Translations under genes and position numbers: made by a program
The notes under the pieces: generated by a model
Told to the model about the DNA's origin: nothing
Seen by the model: the letters and a program-made list of their open reading frames with translations, nothing else
Database searches by the model: none
Source: Actinomycetes bacterium
GTDB taxonomy: Bacteria > Actinomycetota > Actinomycetes > Propionibacteriales > Propionibacteriaceae
Reading direction: 5' to 3'
DNA length: 23,292 bases
Assembly: GCA_023458095.1 (NCBI GenBank)
Contig: JAEXAS010000001.1
Coordinates: forward strand, 1-23,292
Shown here: positions 14,880 to 22,536 of the stretch, piece by piece
Numbering within the stretch: position 1 is the stretch's first letter
Layout: every line of letters starts with the position of its first letter

Positions 14880-17612
14880 GTGTCCACCGATACCGCGCCG
14901 GTTGGCGCCCCGATCGTGATCGAATGGCTGCTCAACCCGGCAGCCGACGGCGCCCCGTTCAGCGAGGATCAGAAGTCCGCCATCATCGAGAATCTCCGCC
15001 AGGCGGAATACCCGCCGGAGTTCACCAATGCGTTGTGGACTGCGCTGCTGCGCGGTGATGCGTCCAGCCAGGCACTGCAGGAGATGCTGTGGGACCTGCC
15101 CATGGCCCGCAAACGCGGGTTCATGAAGGCCGTTGATACCCAACTGTCCGAGCGCTACCCGATGTTCGCCGGCACCAGCGCGAAGTGGCCCTCCCTGAAT
15201 GGCGTTGGGCCCTACATTCGCGAGGCCGAGGATCGCAATGCCGACTTCGAACTGGTCAACAAGGGCTACCTGGGCTACATGGATTTGGGCTACAGCCTGC
15301 GCGAAATCGAACTGATCGTGTGGCTGGAGGCCCTGCGCGACATGCAGTGCGCCAAGACTCCGTGCGTGCTGGGCGTGCTGACCAAGGACTCCCCGGAGCC
15401 CGACGGCGGCTGCCCGGTGAGCGTGGACATTCCCAAGATGTTCGAGCTGATGGGCACCGGACGCTTCCGCGAGGCGCTGGAGCACCTCGAATCGATCAAC
15501 CCGCTGCCGAACGTGACCGGCCGGGTCTGTCCCCAGGAACTGCAGTGCCAGGCCCACTGCGTGCACAAGCATTCGATGAGCATCGGCCAGTTGGAGTGGT
15601 TCCTTCCGGAGTGGGAGAAGCGCGCCGAGCCCGAGCACCTCAAGGCCCGCTTCGAGGGACGCGACGACCCCTGGCAGCAGCGCACCCGTCCGCCGGTGGC
15701 GGTGGTGGGTTCGGGTCCGGCCGGGTTGATCACCGCCTACCTGATGGCAGCCGAAGGCTTCCCGGTGACGGTCTTCGAGGCCTTCCACGAACTGGGCGGC
15801 GTGCTGCGCTACGGCATTCCGGAGTTCCGGCTGCCCAACCAGCTCATCGACGATGTGGTGGCCAAGATCAAGGCCCTGGGCGGCCGTTTCGTGACCAGCT
15901 TCGTGGTGGGCAAGACCGCCACCATCCAGCAGTTGCGCGACGCTGGCTTCGTCAAGGTCTTCGTCGGCTCGGGAGCGGGTCTGCCGCGGTTCTTGAATGT
16001 GCCCGGTGAGCATCTGCTGAACGTGATGAGCGCCAACGAGTTCCTGACCCGGGTGAACCTGATGCAGGCCCACACCGCTGACCACGAGACTCCCCTGCCG
16101 GAGGTTGCTGGCAAGGAGGTGCTGATCATCGGCGGCGGCAACACCGCCATGGATGCCGCTCGTACCTCCAAGCGACTCGGTGGCAATGTCACCATCGTCT
16201 ACCGCCGCACCCAGGCCGAGATGCCGGCCCGCGAGGAAGAACTCGAGCACGCCATCGAAGAGGGCATCGTGGTCTGCGAGCTGCGCTCGCCGATCGAGTT
16301 CCTCGATGAGGACGGCTCCCACTTCGTCACGACTGCGGTGGTGGAGAAGATGGCGCTGGGCGAGCCCGATGAATCGGGACGCCGGCGTCCGATGGCGACC
16401 GGAGAGACCGAGAACATCCCCGCCGACCTGGTGATCATGGCATTGGGCAACGATGCCAACCCGATCATCAAGGACTCCGAGCCGCGCCTGGAGACCAGCA
16501 AGTGGGGCACGATCAACCAGGTCGCCACCACCTCGAAGGAGACCACCCTTCCTGGTGTCTACACCGGTGGGGATGCCGCCCGTGGCGGATCGACGGCTAT
16601 CCGAGCCGCCGGGGACGGCCAGGCTGCGGCCAAGGAGATCATGGCTGCGATCGGCGACATGCCCGATTCTGAGATCGGTGCCCGCGTCGACCAGGCACTG
16701 GCCTACACCCAGACCGCCGCGGAGGCGCCGGTCATCATCGCCAAGACCCATCTTTCCGATGGCATCGAGGAGTTCGTGATCCGGGCCCCCATGGTCGCCG
16801 CGACCGCGCAGGCCGGACAGTTCGTGCGGGTGTTGGCCGACGAGAAGGGCGAGTTGATCCCGCTGACCTTGGCCGACTGGGACGTCGAGGCCGGCACGAT
16901 CACCTTGGTGATTCAGGGCATGGGCACCAGCTCGCTGACCATGAATGCCATGACCGTCGGCGAGGTGTTCGCCGGTATCGCCGGCCCGCTGGGCCAGCCC
17001 AGCGAGTTGAACCGCTACGAAGGTAACCAGACGGTGGTGTTCACCGCCGGCGGCCTCGGTCTGCCCCCGGTGTACCCGATCATGCGCGAACACCTGCGCC
17101 TGGGTAACCACGTCACCCTGATCTCGGGCTTCCGCAGCAAGGACCTGATGTTCTGGGACGGCAAAGAGGAGCGCGTCGGCAAGCTGCAGGCCGAGTTCGG
17201 TGATCAACTCGAGGTGATCTACGCCACCAACGACGGTTCCTTCGGAGTGGCCGGCTTCGTGACCACTCCCCTGGAGGAGATGCTCAAAGCCAACCAGGCT
17301 GGCGAGGAGGGGCGCGTCATCGCTGAGGTCGTAGCGATCGGCCCGCCGCTGATGATGCGCGCGGTCGCCGATCTGACCCGCGGGTATGACGTCCACACCG
17401 TGGCGAGCCTGAACTCGATCATGGTGGACGCCACCGGCATGTGTGGAGCCTGCATGGTTCCGGTCAACGATGGCGGCAAGTTGGTGCGCAAGCACGCCTG
17501 CATCGATGGCCCTGAGATCGATGCCCATGCCATCGACTGGGACAAGTTCCTGCCGCGGTTCGGCCTGTTCAAGGCTCAGGAGAAGGCCAGCCGGGAGCGC
17601 GCAGGCCTGTAA
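14880..17612 (+). CDS. NfnLS-type fused NADPH:NAD/ferredoxin transhydrogenase (GltD-like plus DHOD-B-like)
   Basis: A 910-residue fusion. Residues about 1-260 form the GltD/NfnL-type Fe-S domain with Cys157, Cys162, Cys178 and Cys217, Cys223, Cys227. Residues 270-610 are an FAD/NADPH oxidoreductase with GSGPAG (277-282) and GGGNTA (418-423). Residues about 625-900 are NfnS/dihydroorotate-dehydrogenase-B-like (PLTLADWD, an FAD/NAD ferredoxin-reductase fold) with a [2Fe-2S] site D850-x4-C855-x2-C858-x15-C874. Asp as a [2Fe-2S] ligand and a Glu in CPQE (E220 here) are marks of NfnAB, which couples NADH, NADPH and ferredoxin by electron bifurcation. No gltB or pyrD lies beside it, which argues against glutamate synthase or pyrimidine synthesis. 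The gene is monocistronic, with a good ribosome binding site before the GTG. Confidence 0.88.
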   Translation: MSTDTAPVGAPIVIEWLLNPAADGAPFSEDQKSAIIENLRQAEYPPEFTNALWTALLRGDASSQALQEMLWDLPMARKRGFMKAVDTQLSERYPMFAGTSAKWPSLNGVGPYIREAEDRNADFELVNKGYLGYMDLGYSLREIELIVWLEALRDMQCAKTPCVLGVLTKDSPEPDGGCPVSVDIPKMFELMGTGRFREALEHLESINPLPNVTGRVCPQELQCQAHCVHKHSMSIGQLEWFLPEWEKRAEPEHLKARFEGRDDPWQQRTRPPVAVVGSGPAGLITAYLMAAEGFPVTVFEAFHELGGVLRYGIPEFRLPNQLIDDVVAKIKALGGRFVTSFVVGKTATIQQLRDAGFVKVFVGSGAGLPRFLNVPGEHLLNVMSANEFLTRVNLMQAHTADHETPLPEVAGKEVLIIGGGNTAMDAARTSKRLGGNVTIVYRRTQAEMPAREEELEHAIEEGIVVCELRSPIEFLDEDGSHFVTTAVVEKMALGEPDESGRRRPMATGETENIPADLVIMALGNDANPIIKDSEPRLETSKWGTINQVATTSKETTLPGVYTGGDAARGGSTAIRAAGDGQAAAKEIMAAIGDMPDSEIGARVDQALAYTQTAAEAPVIIAKTHLSDGIEEFVIRAPMVAATAQAGQFVRVLADEKGELIPLTLADWDVEAGTITLVIQGMGTSSLTMNAMTVGEVFAGIAGPLGQPSELNRYEGNQTVVFTAGGLGLPPVYPIMREHLRLGNHVTLISGFRSKDLMFWDGKEERVGKLQAEFGDQLEVIYATNDGSFGVAGFVTTPLEEMLKANQAGEEGRVIAEVVAIGPPLMMRAVADLTRGYDVHTVASLNSIMVDATGMCGACMVPVNDGGKLVRKHACIDGPEIDAHAIDWDKFLPRFGLFKAQEKASRERAGL

Positions 17613-17620
17613 GACCTGCC

Positions 17621-17663
17621 AAGGGCGGGTGCCTCGACCATTCCGGTCGACGCACCCGCCCTT
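17621..17663 (+). terminator. Strong hairpin terminator, possibly bidirectional
   Basis: AAGGGCGGGTGC (17621-17632) pairs with GCACCCGCCCTT (17652-17663), with an inner TCGACC/GGTCGA stem separated by one unpaired base on each side. It starts 8 nt after the NfnLS-like stop. No long T run follows. The gene on the other strand ends 50 nt away, so the hairpin could serve both. Confidence 0.8.
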
Positions 17664-17712
17664 GACCAATTCTGAGCCCTGATGGACTGCTGTTCGGCCT
17701 ATTCAGCCACTG

Positions 17713-17949
17713 CTAGTCGCCCAGGCCGTGCTGCGGAGGTTGCGGCTCCTCCGGCACCGGGGCCTGGCGTTGGGTATTCGCCTCGCCGAGGCCGTGTTCG
17801 GTGGGATCCTCGTCCGGCTGCGGATGCGCAAAGTCGTCGGGGGCGCCCAACCCGGTCGACAATGGATTGCCTTGCGGGTCGTGGGTGGGTTGTTCGTCAG
17901 GCTGAGAGTCGGGTGCTCCCAGGCCGTAGTCATTCACCGAATCAGTCAT
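17713..17949 (-). CDS. Small acidic Pro-rich protein with four GLG repeats
   Basis: A 78-residue protein without signal peptide, membrane segment or cysteine. The motif [YTH]GLG occurs four times: YGLGAPD, TGLGAPD, HGLGEAN and a final HGLGD, spaced by 13-17 residues rich in Pro, Gln, Asp and Glu. It looks disordered with repeated short linear motifs. ATG at 17949 is chosen because AGGAGG lies 9 nt upstream; an ATG at 17958 directly abuts that sequence and is unlikely. A good promoter lies upstream (17986-18014), which supports a real gene. I do not recognise the family; the repeated motif suggests binding of several copies of one partner. Confidence 0.75.
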   Translation of the reverse strand: MTDSVNDYGLGAPDSQPDEQPTHDPQGNPLSTGLGAPDDFAHPQPDEDPTEHGLGEANTQRQAPVPEEPQPPQHGLGD

Positions 17950-17985
17950 CGTCGACATCCTCCTGTGCCTGTTGGGGTTCCTTCG

Positions 17986-18014
17986 AGCCTAAGCCTCGGC
18001 ACAGGTGCGGTAAA
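17986..18014 (-). promoter_or_regulatory. Promoter of the GLG-repeat gene
   Basis: On the minus strand TTTACC (-35, 18014-18009), a 17-bp spacer and TAGGCT (-10, 17991-17986). The leader would be about 30 nt and contains AGGAGG. Confidence 0.6.
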
Positions 18015-18084
18015 CCCCACCGCGACACGCGCCTTGCCAGCGCGGACCAGTTCAGACACCGTCACAGGCGCGGCTTGCGCGAAA

Positions 18085-18690
18085 CTACTGAGCCACGATC
18101 CCCGGGATCGGCTCGGCCTTGACCGCAGTCATCGGGGGCCGTGCGAAACGCCAGGCGCGCCATTCCTGCAGCATGCCCAAGGCGACCAGCGCAGCCCCGG
18201 TGAGCAGCCACAACGACTGGCCCAAGAACGGCGCCAAGATCAAGGCTCCGCCGGCGACGATGTTCAACAGTCCGTGCAGCACGGTGGAAATCCGTACCGA
18301 GACATCGTTGAGCACCAGGATCATGATCACCCCGTTGGCGATCCACACCACGCCAATACCCACACCGACGGCCGGACCGATGGTCTGCACGAAGGGGCCG
18401 AGGTTGATGAACGCCACGACCGAGGCCGACACGAACGCGGCCCCCAGAATCCCATAACCCAGACGTGAGGAAATCCTCATGCGGAAGGCGAAGATCCCCA
18501 TCATGAGGTTGATCAAACCGGTCACCCCGGCGTAGCTGGCCAGCACCGCTCCGACGGCGACGTCGGTGCGGTCGGGCCAGGTGATGATGAACAACCCGCT
18601 CACCATTCCAACGGCACCCAAAAGCCCTAGTGCGCAGCGGATTGCCGTTGCCGAAACATAGTCGTACTGGTGCGAATTGTCGACAGCCAT
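18085..18690 (-). CDS. HdeD/DUF308-family membrane protein
   Basis: A 201-residue protein with six hydrophobic segments between about residues 18 and 180 and short polar ends, the layout of the HdeD (DUF308) family, which includes acid-resistance membrane proteins of enterobacteria; the role in actinobacteria is not settled. A polar HQYDY stretch precedes the first helix, and the C-terminal tail is basic and Pro-rich. ATG at 18690 has GAGGAG with a 7-nt spacer; a longer in-frame start upstream has no such site. The gene lies between the GLG-repeat gene and the SDR gene on the same strand, with 125 nt or more on each side, so it is probably its own unit. Confidence 0.85.
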   Translation of the reverse strand: MAVDNSHQYDYVSATAIRCALGLLGAVGMVSGLFIITWPDRTDVAVGAVLASYAGVTGLINLMMGIFAFRMRISSRLGYGILGAAFVSASVVAFINLGPFVQTIGPAVGVGIGVVWIANGVIMILVLNDVSVRISTVLHGLLNIVAGGALILAPFLGQSLWLLTGAALVALGMLQEWRAWRFARPPMTAVKAEPIPGIVAQ

Positions 18691-18756
18691 TCGCGCACTC
18701 CTCGCATGAACCGTCACAGCACCGAAACGCTGCGACAATTTGCCCCTCTCACGATA

Positions 18757-18762
18757 ATTCTA
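18757..18762 (-). promoter_or_regulatory. Possible -10 of the HdeD-like gene inside an inverted repeat
   Basis: TAGAAT on the minus strand, centred in the perfect inverted repeat CGATA-ATTC-TATCG (18752-18765). A repressor bound there would block the promoter. No good -35 hexamer is seen. Confidence 0.3.
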
Positions 18763-18814
18763 TCGATCACAGGGGCATTTACCCCGCAACTGCGGGTGCG
18801 AAGCTCCGGCGCGT

Positions 18815-19618
18815 CTATTCGGTCAGGGATGCCATCTGTTCGGCCACCATCGCCATCGCCCTTTCCGGAGCCAGCCGGGTGAGTCGGTCGAGCATCTTCG
18901 CGTCCGCACCGATAGTGGCCCGATAGGCGCCTTTGATCAGCGCCTGCACGATCACCTCGCCGGCGTCGACTGCGGTGGTCATCTTCATCGCCGAGTTCTC
19001 CGTACTGGCGCCTCCAGGCAGGGCTACCCCACTGTTGGCGGTGATGTTGGTGGCCACCGCGCCGGGGAAGATCACCGTCACCTGCACTCCGGTGTCACGC
19101 AATTCGGCGTGCAGGCCCTCGGTGAGCAGCTTCACTGCCGCCTTGCTCGCTCCGTACACCGTCTGACCGGGAATCGGGATGAACCCGCCCATGCTCGACA
19201 CATTCACGATCGCCGCCGCGGGGCGCTCCACCAGGTACGGCAGGAAAGCTTGGACGGTGTTAACCACCCCCCAGAAGTTCACGGCGAAAACTCGCTCGAT
19301 ATCGGCAGTGCTCAGTTCGGCGAATGGCACGAATCTTTGAATAATGCCGGCCACATTGATCAGCCCGTCTACGACACCGTGCGCGGAGATCACCGCCTCG
19401 GGAAGCAGCTTCACGGCTTCGGCGTCGGCGACGCTGAGCTCGTGACAGGACAGATTGGCGCCCAACTCCCCCGCAGCCTGGGTCGTACCGGCCAGACCGT
19501 CAGCGCTCACATCGACCGCCGCAACTCGGGCGCCTCGGCCCAACAGATTGAGCACCACCTCACGGCCAATGCCGTTGCCGCCACCCGTGACGACGAATAC
19601 CTTGCCCTCAACGTCCAT
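18815..19618 (-). CDS. Short-chain dehydrogenase/reductase (SDR)
   Basis: A 267-residue classical SDR. The cofactor motif TGGGNGIG (11-18) is followed by an acidic residue at the end of the second strand (VDVSADG), which favours NAD(H) over NADP(H). The structural NVAG motif (88-91), Asn114, the catalytic Ser141/Ser142, Tyr155 and Lys159 (YGASK) are all present, so the enzyme should be active. The substrate cannot be deduced. ATG at 19618 is preceded by a GGGGGTG stretch as ribosome binding site; an upstream in-frame extension is not supported. An inverted repeat ATCCCG-N8-CGGGAT lies 22-41 nt upstream (19640-19659) and might be an operator. Confidence 0.92.
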   Translation of the reverse strand: MDVEGKVFVVTGGGNGIGREVVLNLLGRGARVAAVDVSADGLAGTTQAAGELGANLSCHELSVADAEAVKLLPEAVISAHGVVDGLINVAGIIQRFVPFAELSTADIERVFAVNFWGVVNTVQAFLPYLVERPAAAIVNVSSMGGFIPIPGQTVYGASKAAVKLLTEGLHAELRDTGVQVTVIFPGAVATNITANSGVALPGGASTENSAMKMTTAVDAGEVIVQALIKGAYRATIGADAKMLDRLTRLAPERAMAMVAEQMASLTE

Positions 19619-19724
19619 GACACACCCCCGGTGAGCTTCATCCCGATTGCCGACGGGATTGTCCTTCACAGGATCGCCGCTGGACTCACCGCAGTGCAAG
19701 AGGCACACGCACCAGGCTGTCCAC

Positions 19725-20039
19725 TCAGCGAGAGAGCCCGGTCAGAAATGCACTCAGCGTGACCACTTGAAAGATGACCAGCAGCACCCCGATCACGATG
19801 GAGGCCAACCACAGATAGATCATGACGCGGGTGAACCGTGCGATGAAGTGAATGTCGTCCGACGCCCGCTGAGTCAGTCCGAAGGCGTAGTAGGGGTTGA
19901 CGAACCCCAACCGCGCACCCTGGGCGGCATCGATCGCGGACTGAATGCCGGCTCCGGGTGGAATGGGCTGCTGGGACCCAAGGTGGGCGCTGGGCGGTGC
20001 CCAGGCGGCGCCAGGCTGATAGGGGTTCGGCTCGGACAC
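19725..20039 (-). CDS. Small single-pass membrane protein of unknown function
   Basis: A protein of 104 residues. The first 35 are rich in Pro, Gly, Ala and Gln (NPYQPGAAW...), the middle contains GFVNPYYAFGLTQRASDDIHF, and one membrane helix spans about 74-98. The GTG start at 20039 has AAAGGG 7 nt upstream. The layout resembles actinobacterial small proteins with a Pro-rich cytoplasmic arm and one helix, but no family is recognised. It lies 106 nt before the SDR gene and 81 nt after the racemase-family gene on the same strand; a link to either is not shown. Confidence 0.75.
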   Translation of the reverse strand: MSEPNPYQPGAAWAPPSAHLGSQQPIPPGAGIQSAIDAAQGARLGFVNPYYAFGLTQRASDDIHFIARFTRVMIYLWLASIVIGVLLVIFQVVTLSAFLTGLSR

Positions 20040-20120
20040 GATGTGGCCCTTTCACTGGTCGATGAACATGCCCGAATCTAGGACCCCGGCCCGCCAGTTC
20101 GACAGCCCCCTGCCCAAAGC

Positions 20121-20897
20121 TCAGATCCACCCCGCGTAGGGAAGCTGCGCCACCGCCGAGTGCAGCCAGCGAATCAGCGTGGTGAAGTCGAAGACCGGAA
20201 GGCCGACCGCGGCTTGGATGGCGGCCGCGTAGGGCGGCATATCGCTGCACTCCAACAGAACCGCGCCAACCTCGGGGTCGGCACACAGTTGCCGGGCAGC
20301 AGCGACGACCTCGGCCCGCACCAGGTCATGGTCGAACTCGCCACGGCCCTGCAGGATTGCGGAGAACTCCGGCGCATCCTGCAGCCCGCCGATCACCAGG
20401 TGGTCGGTCGAGGTCACTCCGCAAGCGGCCAGCAGTTCGTCATCCAGGGACGGTGCGTCCGCAGTGAGGACGGCGATCTTGCGCCCGGGAACCAGCGGCT
20501 GGATCCAGGGCAACTGCACCAACGACGACAACGCGGCCGGAACCTCAAGTTCGGCGGCAACCCGCTGCTGGTAACGGCCAAAGAAGCCGCACGCGGAGCT
20601 GATAGCCCGCACGCCGACGTCCTGGAGTTCCTGGCACGCCGCCAACACCGCCGCTGACACGTCGACGGCGTTCTCACCGATCAGTCCGGACACACCCAGA
20701 CCCCGCACCGGCTGCAGCCGCACCGGGAAGTCGAAGGTGCCGGCATTGACGACATTGCCTGGCAGCATCGGATACCAGACGTCCTCGATGTAGATGATGC
20801 CGATCGGGTAGCCACTCATCGGCTGACCCTGCGCCATCCGGACCCGGCCGACGGGCTGATCGGCGGCCAGGAATCCGTAGGGCGAGGGTCGGCTCAC
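20121..20897 (-). CDS. Asp/Glu-racemase-superfamily protein
   Basis: A 258-residue protein with two cysteine motifs half a protein apart, Cys103 in SSACGFFGRY and Cys217 in LLECSDMPPYA, as in the two-cysteine, cofactor-free racemases of the Asp/Glu/hydantoin racemase and maleate isomerase superfamily. The substrate is not evident. GTG at 20897 overlaps the stop of the upstream oxidase gene as GTGA and has GGAGG 6 nt upstream, so it is translationally coupled. Its place at the end of an operon with a D-amino-acid dehydrogenase and RidA suggests amino-acid racemisation. An arylmalonate-decarboxylase- or isomerase-like reaction remains possible. Confidence 0.75.
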   Translation of the reverse strand: MSRPSPYGFLAADQPVGRVRMAQGQPMSGYPIGIIYIEDVWYPMLPGNVVNAGTFDFPVRLQPVRGLGVSGLIGENAVDVSAAVLAACQELQDVGVRAISSACGFFGRYQQRVAAELEVPAALSSLVQLPWIQPLVPGRKIAVLTADAPSLDDELLAACGVTSTDHLVIGGLQDAPEFSAILQGRGEFDHDLVRAEVVAAARQLCADPEVGAVLLECSDMPPYAAAIQAAVGLPVFDFTTLIRWLHSAVAQLPYAGWI

Positions 20898-22144
20898 TTG
20901 CCGCCTCCGAAGCGCGTCGGGGACAGCATCGCGTAGCTGGCCGGCGCGGTGCCCTCCATCAAAGCCCGCACCACCTTGGCAGTGGAGGGTGCATAGGTCA
21001 GTCCGAGCATGGCGTGGCCGGTGGCCAGATAGGCATTGGTCATTCCAGGCACCAAACCGATGACCGGAACCCCATCGGCTGACATGGGCCGCAACCCGGC
21101 CCAGGCCGGCTGCACCCCGTCCAGGGGGACGTCGGGGTAGACCGCCTGCAGATCTGCAACCAACTGAGCGGCCACCTTGGCGCTGACCGTGGCCGAGCCC
21201 TGGCCGATGATCATTCCGCTGGAAGCCCGCAGACCCCAATCCAACGGCGTGACGGCGATGTGGCTCTCATCGGTCATGACCGAACAGGCGGGCTTGCGGT
21301 CGGCATCGTCGAAATGGACGTCGACGGAGTACCCGCCACCGGAGAACACCGGCAGGCTGTAGCCGAGCTTGGCGGCCAACCCTCGCGAGCCGACACCGGC
21401 GGCGATGACCACTTGGTCGGCCTCGAACACACCGTTGGTCGTGATGACCGCAGACACCTGATTGTTGGTCGTGACGAAGTCGATGACGCGGGCCTGTTCG
21501 ATCAGCTGGCCACCCTGGTCGGTGATGGCGGCCACCAGCGCCTTCATCAGCGAGACCGGTTCGACTTGGAGGTCGCCGGGGGCGAAGTAGCCGTACTCGA
21601 TCTCGTCAGCCAGGTTGGGATCGACCTTATGGACGGCCTCGCGTCCCTCCAACACGGTGATTCGGCTCTTGATGTCGGGAAAGTCGTCGAAGATCGCAAT
21701 GCCGGCCTCGAAGGCGGCCCGGGAATCGAAGACATGCATCGAGCCGCCCTCGTGGAGTTCAAACTCCAGCCCGTCGGCGACGTAGCCGGCGTAGTCGGCC
21801 AGCACCATGCGGGTGAGGATGTCCTGGGCGGCGGTGCCGGTGGCGAAGTTGGCCTTGGTGGTCGCCCACGCCATCCGCAGAAGGAACGCCACGAATCCGG
21901 GCGAGAACTGGGGGCGCACCGTGATCGCCTGATTGCCGCTCACCACGGACTTGGCGGCCAGCAGCGGCGTCCCCGGCGCCGGGACGGGGAAACTGAGCAC
22001 CCCGGTGACCAGGGCCGCATTGCCGTGCGAGGGGCCTTCGCCGTAGCTGTCACGTTCGAGCACCACGACGTCGTGGCCGGCTTTGAGGAGTTCATAGGCG
22101 GTGGCCAGTCCAACGACGCCAGCACCAACGATGACCGTACGCAT
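20894..22144 (-). CDS. FAD-dependent D-amino-acid dehydrogenase (DadA/DAO family)
   Basis: A 416-residue flavoprotein. The N-terminal dinucleotide-binding motif GAGVVG (7-12) ends in VVVLERD; the C-terminal part has the DAO-family motifs GLRPMSADGVPVIG and ATGHAMLGLTYAPST, which resemble DadA, the enzyme that oxidises D-amino acids to 2-oxo acids by way of imines. The first residues are already the FAD strand, so no signal peptide or anchor is present; it is a soluble or peripheral enzyme. The start codon overlaps the ridA-like stop as TGATG, and the 3' end overlaps the racemase gene. The preferred amino acid is unknown; sarcosine, glycine or hydroxyproline oxidases share the fold. Confidence 0.88.
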   Translation of the reverse strand: MRTVIVGAGVVGLATAYELLKAGHDVVVLERDSYGEGPSHGNAALVTGVLSFPVPAPGTPLLAAKSVVSGNQAITVRPQFSPGFVAFLLRMAWATTKANFATGTAAQDILTRMVLADYAGYVADGLEFELHEGGSMHVFDSRAAFEAGIAIFDDFPDIKSRITVLEGREAVHKVDPNLADEIEYGYFAPGDLQVEPVSLMKALVAAITDQGGQLIEQARVIDFVTTNNQVSAVITTNGVFEADQVVIAAGVGSRGLAAKLGYSLPVFSGGGYSVDVHFDDADRKPACSVMTDESHIAVTPLDWGLRASSGMIIGQGSATVSAKVAAQLVADLQAVYPDVPLDGVQPAWAGLRPMSADGVPVIGLVPGMTNAYLATGHAMLGLTYAPSTAKVVRALMEGTAPASYAMLSPTRFGGGK

Positions 22145-22524
22145 CAGTTGGCCTCGGCGATCGCGGCGGTGACCAGCATTTCGATGCGGTAGCCGGGCAG
22201 AGTGGCGCCCACAGTGGCCCGGGGCGGGAACGGTGCGGGCATCCGTGCGGAGTAGGTGGCATTGAACTCGGCGAAGTCGCCGACGACGTCGTTGAGGAAG
22301 ACCTGAACCTGCACCAGATCGGCCAGCGTGCAGCCGGCTTCGGCCAGGATCGCGGTGAGCAGCTCAAAGCAATACTCGGTCTGCTCGGCGATGGTCTGGC
22401 CACGGACCTCGCCGGTGACCGGATCGTGGGAGGTGATGCCGGAGGTGAACAACAGATTGCCCACCACTTTGCCGTGGCTGTAGGCCGCCACCGATTCGCC
22501 GACTGAAATGGTCTTGACCGTCAT
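22144..22524 (-). CDS. RidA/YjgF-family 2-imino-acid deaminase
   Basis: RidA proteins hydrolyse reactive enamines and imines released by PLP enzymes and amino-acid oxidases. The 126-residue protein has the usual length, with Arg102 in PFPPRATVGA (the arginine that binds the substrate carboxylate) and Glu115 in YRIEMLV near the site of the family's conserved Glu. The SGITSHDPVTGEV stretch matches the family's early motif. ATG at 22524 has an AGGAAGAAG stretch upstream. It lies 12 nt after the ABC ATPase gene and overlaps the oxidase gene, which would supply its imine substrate. This pairing is strong support for the pathway reading. Confidence 0.92.
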   Translation of the reverse strand: MTVKTISVGESVAAYSHGKVVGNLLFTSGITSHDPVTGEVRGQTIAEQTEYCFELLTAILAEAGCTLADLVQVQVFLNDVVGDFAEFNATYSARMPAPFPPRATVGATLPGYRIEMLVTAAIAEAN

Positions 22525-22536
22525 GGTCTCTTCTTC

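Noticed and set aside
14880..17612. Simple glutamate synthase small subunit (gltD)
   Set aside because: It is almost twice the usual length, has a C-terminal DHOD-B-like [2Fe-2S] part, and no gltB is adjacent.
14712..17669. 985-residue open frame on the minus strand
   Set aside because: It mirrors the NfnLS-like gene, whose domains and cysteine motifs are clear on the + strand. High GC leaves the opposite frame open.
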